Part shown: in pieces, positions 1 through 6,511 of the stretch
How positions within the stretch are numbered: position 1 is the stretch's first letter
Layout of the letters: every line of letters starts with the position of its first letter
NCBI GenBank assembly: GCA_900088475.1
Contig: FLMG01003270.1
Coordinates: 1 to 12,446, forward strand
DNA length: 12,446 nucleotides
Direction: 5' to 3'
Source: Hyphochytrium catenoides
Lineage: Eukaryota; Sar; Hyphochytriomycetes; Hyphochytriales; Hyphochytriaceae
Notes under the pieces: model-generated
Seen by the model: only the letters and a program-made list of their open reading frames with translations
Told to the model about the DNA's origin: nothing
The model's database searches: none
Position numbers and translations under genes: made by a program

Positions 1-214
1 CTCAAGTCGTCAGTAGTAAGGGTGGAGAACTACTAGTAGGAGGTAACACACATATAACAGGGAGAGTCCTGCCCAGGCTGACCGCACCGTTGCTCTGGAA
101 CGCGATGCACACTTCTTTCGTCATCGCTTAACAGTGAAGTAGTGTCTTTCGGATTGCAGCATGAGGAGGCCAGCCGCCCGTATGATAGTGTCCAGAGTAC
201 CCACACCAGCGTAC

Positions 215-276
215 ATCCCCTATATCATTATCGAGGGGATCGCTACATCCCCTATAATTTAAATACGATAGGGGAT
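215..276. repeat. Two tandem hairpins with ATCCCCTA arms
   Basis: TACATCCCCTATA occurs at 212-224 and again at 244-256, each followed by its complement. Hairpin 1 (215-240) pairs ATCCCCT with AGGGGAT. Hairpin 2 (247-276) pairs ATCCCCTAT with ATAGGGGAT, a perfect 9-bp stem. On the minus strand they overlap and follow the stop codon (259-261) of the small tail frame, so they may be the 3' end of that repeat copy. Confidence 0.65.
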
Positions 277-437
277 ACGACAGAATGAAAAACCTGCTCC
301 TTGCTCATCATCAGTAAAAGAAGGATCATAGTTGATTTCCTCAGTAATGATGAGCGGAGAAGAAGGAGGAGGAGGAGGTGAACCATCTATCAGCAACCAT
401 ATCCTCATCAGCAACCATGTCATCACCAGCAACCATC
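259..437 (-). pseudogene. Acidic protein tail, copy A of a dispersed repeat family
   Basis: On the minus strand a frame of 54 codons (ATG at 421-423, stop at 259-261) encodes GSPPPPPSSPL, then ITEEINYDPSFTDDEQGAG. This matches copy B (GSTPPPPSSPL, NNYDSSFTDDEHGA) in both protein and DNA. Upstream, three 18-bp units carry MVAGDD/MVADED/MVADR in a different frame, where copy B has GDDMVASS in the same frame as its proline run. Copy A is therefore shifted by one base near 385. The tail may belong to a transposase or other repeat protein whose main domain is missing; I do not recognise it. Confidence 0.55.
383..436 (-). repeat. 18-bp tandem repeat, three units
   Basis: CAGCAACCAT recurs at 391-400, 409-418 and 427-436, exactly 18 bases apart. 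On the minus strand the unit encodes the hexapeptide MVA-acidic-acidic-acidic. Copy B of the same family has only one such unit, so the array expanded in copy A. Confidence 0.75.
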
Positions 438-1081
438 ATTCTTTATTGTGCTGCAAATAGTAGATGAGATAATAATGATGGAAGATAATGAACTCAGGAA
501 GAGAACGCAGAGCTTCAAGGTTGATCGATATAAGAAAATATAAGGCAAAGGGTCTCAAGAAAAACGGGGCTATGCAGAACGGGTTACTATGCTACCTGTC
601 CTCCCTTATGCAGTCTATCTGAATGAAGGACCATCTACCGTTTTGCTTCTTAGGCAGATGGCTCTTCATTCACAGATAACAGATATTATATTACATCTTT
701 ATACATTAAGGCTGGTCAATCAATGAATGAAAAGCCATCTTCTGTCCCCTCAGCAGGCAGACGAAGGCGTACAGGAAGATAACGGCACAGGTGGACGAGT
801 TTCAGGTGCATATGTCTCCGTCCAAACTTTGATGCCAGCCAGGACATCTGGGTCCTTAGGAACTGCCTTGAGGTTAACTATATTTGACAACGCGGGTTGC
901 GAAGTCTTCTTGTCTCCCGCTATGTGTCGGCTAATCTCATCGGCCAGTGCTTGCATGCTCAAATTACCCCTTTGCGCCTTCCCATCAGATCAGTCCCGTC
1001 GTTGGATCCCCTTCTTACTGCCAGAGCTTGCTTAAAAGTACGACAGAATGCCTGGTCACGGCCACCAGCGCCCTTCCTTGA
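438..1081. other. No supported gene
   Basis: Mixed-composition DNA with only short open frames, none with recognisable protein features. The frames at 727-1035 and 897-1316 overlap one another and run into the pyrimidine-rich duplication, so I do not call them. Confidence 0.4.
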
Positions 1082-1291
1082 TGCCTTTTATCACCGTTCT
1101 TTTCCTCTGCTCTCTTCTTCTCCTCTCCTTTCTGCTGCTTCTCCTGCTCCTGTGCTGCCGCTGCTCCAGCCCGTGTTTTTCCTTGCTGCCTTTTATCACC
1201 GTTCTTCTCCTCTGCTCTCTTCTTCCCGTCTCCTTTCTGCTTCTTCTCCTGCTCCTGCCCCTGCTTTAGCCCCAGCTCCAGCTCCTGACAA
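1082..1291 (+). repeat. 105-bp pyrimidine-rich tandem duplication
   Basis: Units start at 1082 and 1187 with TGCCTTTTATCACCGTTCTT. The first 71 bases of the two units differ at four positions; similarity then fades. The period is a multiple of three, so frames read Leu-rich through both units, but this follows from CT-rich composition and I do not treat it as coding. Confidence 0.75.
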
Positions 1292-1627
1292 TAATAGTAG
1301 TGGTTGTTGGTCGTAAGGAGGATCTACACTTTTTCCTCTCTCACATCATTGGAGAGGAGGACAAGGAGCTCCCCACCTCCTTGCGATCGGCGGTGGCCCC
1401 ACAGCCGCTTCCCCTCCATGCCTGTCCCGGTTCACGAGAAACTACCAACTAGAGAAGGTAGGAAAGAGACTGGCGCGAGAGTCAAGGCAGGGAACAAACA
1501 AGGCAGCACACTCAGGGTGCTGGATGACGAGATGAAAGTTTAGGTTGGAAGCTCTTCCTTATTTGATACAACTACCAGCAATAGGACTAATGGAGATTTT
1601 GAGCTCGAGCAAAGCTCGATAGACTAG
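1292..1627. other. No supported gene; one small hairpin
   Basis: No convincing coding frame. TCGAGC at 1605-1610 and GCTCGA at 1614-1619 form a 6-bp stem with an AAA loop just before the T run. Confidence 0.35.
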
Positions 1628-1965
1628 TTTTTTTTTTTAGTACAATGAAGCCTTAGTATGCAAAGGCATGAGAGTTGATATGCAGCAAAGAAAGCAGAGA
1701 AAGAAAACACTGTCAAGTAAAAGAGTGAACAGAGTGTTAGAAAAGTGTGGCATTGTAACCAAGAGATCATAGTCTCAAAAAAGAGAATCCTCAATAATGT
1801 AGGCCAGAAGTAAGGGAAGAAGTGAAGTCGGGAAGACAAACCCGTCAAAAAAATATAAGAAACTTTCTAGTGGAAATTGTGAAAGATAAAAACGGAACAA
1901 GGGATCAAGAAGAGTATTCCTTGCGATAGCAGAGATCCCAATAGAGAAGATGTCTCAACACTACT
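1628..1965 (-). repeat. Dispersed repeat, copy with a poly-A end (minus strand)
   Basis: Read on the minus strand this copy ends in A11 (T run at 1628-1638). Positions 1802-1836 match 7903-7937 at 32 of 35 bases in inverted orientation. Positions 1897-1939 match 7804-7846 with small gaps. The spacing between the two cores is similar in both copies (60 and 56 bases), so this is one ancestral unit. A 3' poly-A suggests a retroposed sequence such as a SINE or the end of a non-LTR element. No target-site duplication was found by eye. Confidence 0.55.
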
Positions 1966-2455
1966 TCTTAGCTCTGAGGATAGGAGAATGAGTTTCCTCC
2001 AAGGGAGTAGCGATACCATTTTATAACACTATTGCAGCAACAGCTTTGGCAAACAAACCCTTCTTCTTCAGCCGCCGGTGGTAGGGAGGATCGTTGGATG
2101 TTTGACGGGATAGAGAAGTCCGTTATGGCGTTAGGGTAGCCAGCGGCCTGGGATAAGGGCGGTGAATATGGATGACTGTAGCTTTTAGAGCCTGCCGGAA
2201 TATATATTCTCGACAGACCCGTCTCTCACCGTACGCTAATGGTAGGCACAGAGGAGGAAGTCCAGGAAAAAATACTCTAGCGCAATAAAGCGAAGTGCAG
2301 ATCATCTGGAAAATGTGAAGTGAAATTACAGATTAGCGTGGTGAGCGCGGCAATTGCACATCCCATTGCTATGCAAAACAAGTAATAAGGTCTAGACTCC
2401 TACCATCAGCTAATAAACATGCAAAGGGTATCATCAAGAGAGTATCCAGTATGGA
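1966..2455. other. No supported gene
   Basis: Mixed sequence with short frames on both strands, none recognisable. Weak similarity to the sequence just before 7780 may continue the dispersed repeat a little way into this stretch. Confidence 0.35.
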
Positions 2456-2674
2456 CTACCACTTGGATAATGGACGTGACCTTTGGCGTGATGGGAACAT
2501 TCCCAACGTATCGACGGAGGGAAGGAAATGTCTATGACAAGCGCCCCTAGCCTCATCCCAAAGAGCCCAGTAATCACCCGCTTGCCACCGAGAGAGGCCG
2601 TCTAGAATCAATTGTGGATACCACCAGGGTTTCTCAGCCCGACGGTCTTTGCGGCCTCCACGGGCAGGACGGGA
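2456..2674 (-). pseudogene. Retroelement-like coding remnant (possible segment before reverse transcriptase)
   Basis: A minus-strand frame of 72 sense codons without ATG is bounded by TGA (2675-2677) and TAG (2456-2458). It reads an Arg/Gly/Lys-rich start, then EKPWWYPQLILDGL and SRWQAGDYWALWDEARGACH. A motif of the type R-W-x-x-G-D-x-x-x-L-W-x-E-A is, to my knowledge, common in the segment ahead of reverse transcriptase in non-LTR element ORF2 proteins. No polymerase motif is seen nearby, so only this fragment would remain. The family call is inference; the coding character is what the sequence shows. Confidence 0.4.
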
Positions 2675-2689
2675 TCAGCCCCCGGGCGG

Positions 2690-3540
2690 GAGCAGCTTTG
2701 AGAGAGGGGAGGAACAGAGACCAAGAGACAATAGAGTTTTGAAAGGCACAAATTCAGGAGGGAGCAGACGGCAAACTCATTCAGGATCGAAGAACAAAAG
2801 GGTCTTGCGGATGGACCTACTACCGGGGAGGAGCTGGCAGATGTCCGTAAGAGGAGGAAGACAAGACAAAGGGCAGGGAGAGAAGAGGAAAGGAGTAGGA
2901 AGAAGTTCAGGAGAGATTAACGTCGGCTAGGGAAGAGAAAAGGGAGGAGTCTTCAACTGGAGGCACAGAAGAAACCCAGAAGTTGAGGTAAGAAGGGGAA
3001 GAAGGAGGACTTTTTAGAGGTTAGGCAGAGGGGACAGAGGTGGTAGAGGAGAGGAGGTGATTGTGTGTGTGTTGGTTGGGGGGGAGGGGCCCAAGCCGCC
3101 AAGGAAGAGTGATCTAGCCTGGGTCCAGGGCGAGGGCCGAAATGATACAATCAATCATGTTGGGCGCCCGGTTAATATTCTTGCGGTCAGAATAGTTATG
3201 CCCACAACAGACCGTGAGATGGAGGGCTGGTCCAGAGGAGAGGAGTAGTACAGGGAGATTTAGGCTTACTGACGGCCTGACGTAGTGGGGGCAGGTCCTC
3301 TTCCCACAGAGAGAGTCGGCCACAGTCTAATAGCAGCTCAAAATATTGGGAGTCTCCCGGGCAGCCAGCATGGGAAACTAGAAGACCTTCTTGAGCTCTT
3401 GAGGACGACCGAAATGAGAGCCAGGACCAGAGATGGAGAGAGCAGAAGATGGTGGTCCTACGAGGCGGTAGAATCTGCAGCAGGCAGGAGGAGGAGGAGG
3501 CACCTTCAGGAGAGAGAAGAGAACTATTCTGACTTCGGGG
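2690..3540 (+). repeat. Polypurine-rich region
   Basis: The plus strand is strongly biased to A and G, densest at about 2840-3060 and 3480-3530 (GGA and GAA runs). Several frames stay open because stop codons containing T are rare here, for example 2649-2930, 3057-3248 and 3285-3545. None has a recognisable motif, so I treat them as composition effects. The tract could form triplex DNA. Confidence 0.5.
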
Positions 3541-3807
3541 GGTGATCAAACATTTATAATGAAATAATCATCTTCTTTCTTCAATAATAAGTCATCTTCT
3601 TCCTTGCTCAAACATGAACTAAGGCCTTAAGTGAAAACTGCTCTAGTCCTTGACCAATAAGAAGATTTTTTTTCCTGACAATTCACTATATGAAACAGCT
3701 ACGACTACTCAGGAGAAAAAGAGGAAGCAGAAGAAGAGATAAGAGCTACTAGCGACATTCTGCAAGCACTCCCAAATCGGAGGGACGAAAATCGGACGGA
3801 TGAACTT

Positions 3808-3984
3808 TCAACGGCCACTAAGCCTTGGTCGTCTCTTCAATCGCTCTCCGCCTCCACCACCTTCGTTATCAGAGAAAGAAGAAACATGATACAACTTGTC
3901 AGTAATAACAATAGAAGAAGGAGAAGACGTAACAGCGCCGCGATCATCATCCCACTTGACAAGGCAAGCAACAAGTGAAAAGGA
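3808..3984 (-). pseudogene. Acidic protein tail, copy C of the dispersed repeat family
   Basis: A minus-strand frame of 58 codons ends in TGA at 3808-3810 and is closed upstream by TAA at 3985-3987, inside the palindrome. It reads SFSLVACLVKWDDD, SSPSSIVITDKLYHVSSFSDNE, a Gly run, then a basic end KRRPRLSGR. It shares ACLV, DDD, SSP and Y-x-SSF[ST]D[DN]E with copy B, and I-x-IT[DE] before the Tyr with copy A. It lacks an ATG, so it is a C-terminal fragment or a last exon. The basic end is unlike copy B. The product family is not recognised; a transposase tail is one possibility. Confidence 0.5.
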
Positions 3985-3999
3985 TTACTCCGGAGTAAT
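3984..3999. repeat. 16-bp palindrome ATTACTCCGGAGTAAT
   Basis: A perfect 16-bp palindrome directly abutting the upstream end of copy C. GGAGTAATTAT (3992-4002) recurs at 12347-12357. The CGGAGTA core also appears in the palindrome at 4642 and at 11801-11809. Confidence 0.6.
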
Positions 4000-4253
4000 T
4001 ATTTAGAAAACTACATAAGGGTACATCTACCGGCTGGGCACCTCTTTCTAATCTACTAGTCACTCCTTCAAATCATTGCTCGTTAATAAAAGGAGACCTA
4101 GAGTGAAGAGATAGCCGCAGACGACACACAGGTAGTAGAATCACAACGAACTGTTCATTGTTCTGCGCCTGGCTTCATGTCGCAACAAAATTCAAGAAAA
4201 ATCAGTTCTACATTCATGCGAAATGATCCACCGGGTCGACAAGTTTTTATTTT

Positions 4254-4532
4254 TCAGAAATAATACCGTCCATCCGAGAAGAAGCCCAAGTTGAAGAAGG
4301 ATAATAAGGTCGCGGTCGGGCTGTCGTTGTGGGGCTGCAGCAGCCAGCAGTTTGTCCCGCTCCTTTGATGGGAGTCTTTGCAATTGGGAGGAGCTATGGC
4401 TTTTACCCTTGACTGTTGTGTGCAACGAACAACAGCTTCGATGTGTTCGCTCTCCTTGGCTTGATGGTCCTCGGCATCTTGGTCATTGGTCTTGATTGTT
4501 GGCGATGGCCTTGACTCTTCAAACCAAGAGTT
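4254..4532 (-). other. Unassigned open frame without ATG
   Basis: The minus strand holds 92 sense codons between stops, with no ATG. The first half is hydrophilic (TIKTNDQDAEDHQAKESEHI), then Cys- and Ser-containing sequence, ending near FSDGRYYF. It lies upstream of copy C on the same strand, so it might be part of the same broken element. The length is within reach of chance, and an overlapping minus frame (4192-4425) competes. Confidence 0.15.
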
Positions 4533-4576
4533 CTATAGCTTCTGAATGATGAAGAGTATTCCTTTTCGGCAGTTAG

Positions 4577-4945
4577 GTCACACCAGGAGTCTTTTTCGCC
4601 CTTTACGAAATACGTGCCCTCCTACAGATTCTGAAGCATAATACGGAGTACTCCGTAATAATTAAGCTATGGGCTTACTTACGCCTTCATACGCGAATAT
4701 CTTTAGCCATTCACGAAGAAAATGCACTTCAAATCTTGAAGCGCATTCCTCCTGATGAACAGCTGGACCCTTCTCTTGCTTGTCTCGTGACAGCTGAGCT
4801 CGATGGTGATGACATGGTTGCTAGTAGTGGTTCAACTCCTCCTCCTCCTTCTTCTCCGCTTGAAATCAACAACTATGATTCTTCCTTTACTGATGATGAG
4901 CACGGAGCAGATCGAGCTGAGGTGGAAGAGCCTATGACTTCTTAG
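4577..4945 (+). pseudogene. Acidic protein tail, copy B of the dispersed repeat family
   Basis: The frame is open from after TAG at 4574-4576 to TAG at 4943-4945, with no ATG before the conserved part. The protein-like section begins near IHEENALQILKRIPPDEQLDPSLACLV and continues through GDDMVASSGSTPPPPSSPL and NNYDSSFTDDEHGADRAEVEE to the stop. TTTAG at 4702-4706 would serve as a splice acceptor in the right place for a last exon. It matches copy A in DNA from about 4801 to 4915 and copy C in protein. Ser/Pro-rich and acidic, it is probably an unstructured C-terminus. The main domain of the protein is not in the window. Confidence 0.5.
4642..4657. repeat. 16-bp palindrome TACGGAGTACTCCGTA
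   Basis: A perfect palindrome followed by ATAATTAAG. It is built from the same half-site (CGGAGTA) as the palindrome at 3984-3999. The two flank the 640-bp stretch between the inverted tail copies C and B. Confidence 0.6.
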
Positions 4946-5043
4946 CTTTTTTTTCTTCTCTTTCTCATCTTCTCTTCACTTTCTTCTCTTTTTCTTCTTC
5001 TTCTTCTTCTCCTTCTTCTTTCTTCATCTTTTACTTCTTCTTA
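4946..5043 (+). repeat. Polypyrimidine (CTT) tract
   Basis: Almost pure C and T, with long CTT runs, directly after the stop codon of copy B. Only a few purines interrupt it. Slippage-prone simple sequence; copy C has a milder CT-rich stretch after its own stop. Confidence 0.8.
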
Positions 5044-6445
5044 GTAGACATTAATTTCTTAGTAAACAGCAATCCTCCTAATCCAACTGAATAATAAGGC
5101 CGTAGAGCAGGTCTATCAAAAAGTTCGCTGGCTATCGAGGCCGTTTGTCTGAGAAAGCGAAGCTAAAGAAATGTGAGGTTCCTTGTAAGGCTAGTTCGTC
5201 ATGTGGTCGGTCAGATAAAATATGGCCACCGGTAGAAAGTTGGCGGATTTTATTATTGCGATGATGCTACCAGTCCCCTTCATCCCCGAGTCAGGAGGGC
5301 CTGGTGGCTCTGCCCAGAGCCTATTGTTACAAGTCGTTATTACCTTTCTATAAAACTGCAAGGTCACCAGCAGCAGGGTGAGGTTTATTTACTGGTTCCT
5401 GGGGGGCTTCTCTATAAAATCCCTCATTGTAAATCAACTTTGGGGGCAGGTCAATGCGAAGCCGTTGCTTGCCCTTTGTGTTTTTCCGCAACTACGAACA
5501 ACCACAAGCGCCAAGCTGAACCTACGGTATCCATTACTTGATATTTCGAGTTTTGCCATGTTCCTTGAAGGAGTAATAACCACAAGCTATATCGATCCCA
5601 TTTTGAGGCCTTATCATCAGTCTTACTCTACCAGGAGGTAGGTATAAGAAATAATGCAGCTACTCGTAGGAGAAGAAGCAGTAAGGTTGGTCTTTTGACT
5701 TGAAGAAGATAAATAACCACCATTTGCTCGTCGTGATGAAGAACCGAGAACATGCAAGGGCAGGAAGTAAGGAGATGGAAACCCATCACAACTGTCCAGA
5801 AATCTTGGTATCCTGTGGAGCCAAAGGAGAATGAGATTGGACGGATTATAATAACAACATGAGCCGAGACGGGATCCATAGGTAAAGTCTCCCATGATAT
5901 GGCGGCGTGAGGTGAGATCTCTGACCCCAGGAGTGTCGCAAGTAGTACTACCATCATTGTGAAGAGCGGACGTTATTTAATATTAGTAGGTAGACCCACT
6001 TTACACTTCTCTTCCGTGGTGGACGTGTCGTCTTACTAATGCTAAGGAAATCTACTTTCTTCTTCTCTCCACCCAACCCCAAAGAAATCAGCATTGGAAA
6101 GTTCTTGATCGATCCCTATGGTTCCAGTTCTGCTCGGCCTCCTTCAATCCTCAGTCCCCTTCTTCAATTGTCCCTCTTTCCTCTTGCTTTCATAATAGCT
6201 GACTTCTTTCTTCTTGGCACATCATCATGTGTTTGGGTACGGTTGATAATAGACAAGGATTGATGGTAACGACAGAGGCAGGTCAACCCTTGCTTGACTT
6301 CAAGCTGTCTGATTCATTCAGCAATTTTCCCCAGAACTCTTACGTATTATAATCAATCAATACGTGGCCTGCCGCCCCCTAACAAGCAACAGCATTTCGC
6401 CGTCGTCCAAGCCTCGGATAGCATCGGCGACTTCGGTTATTAGCC
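5044..6445. other. No supported gene upstream of the secreted protein gene
   Basis: Only short frames are present. One from about 5109 to 5263 (+) has a hydrophilic stretch (SEKAKLKKCEVPCKASSS), but no start and no recognisable family. The frames at 5378-5641 (+), 5623-5957 (-) and 6039-6263 (+) have no motif I can name. The last ends about 180 bases before the ATG of the secreted protein gene and could be part of its leader region. Confidence 0.35.
6342..6365. promoter_or_regulatory. Inverted repeat with AT-rich centre upstream of the secreted protein gene
   Basis: ACGTATT at 6342-6348 and AATACGT at 6359-6365 form a 7-bp inverted repeat around an AT-rich spacer (ATAATCAATC), about 80 bases before the ATG. 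The position would suit a core promoter or factor site. It is short enough to be chance; no transcript start can be read from the sequence. Confidence 0.2.
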
Positions 6446-6511
6446 ATGATCCTTGCTACTAGGATTTTGACAGTTCTTGCGACTAGTTCCTACATCATTC
6501 TGAGTGCTGCA
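6446..6511 (+). other. Signal peptide coding segment
   Basis: Codons 1-22 read MILATRILTV then LATSSYIILSAA. This is a short basic start, a hydrophobic core and small residues before a likely cleavage site. It targets the product to the secretory pathway. The exact cleavage position is inferred by eye and could shift by a few residues. Confidence 0.75.

Noticed and set aside
276-1050. TACGACAGAATG present at 276-287 and 1039-1050
   Set aside because: A 12-base match in a window of this size is expected by chance, and the flanks do not match.
1048-1269. Leu-rich frame resembling membrane segments
   Set aside because: It arises from the CT-rich tandem duplication; all three frames give low-complexity Leu, Ser or Pro.
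3196-3549. 117-codon minus-strand frame
   Set aside because: It is opposite a polypurine tract, Ser/Leu/Pro-rich, with no motif; open because of composition.
4551-4564. GAAGAGTATTCCTT shared with the dispersed repeat at 1910-1923
   Set aside because: The similarity does not extend into the flanks, so a third repeat copy is not supported.
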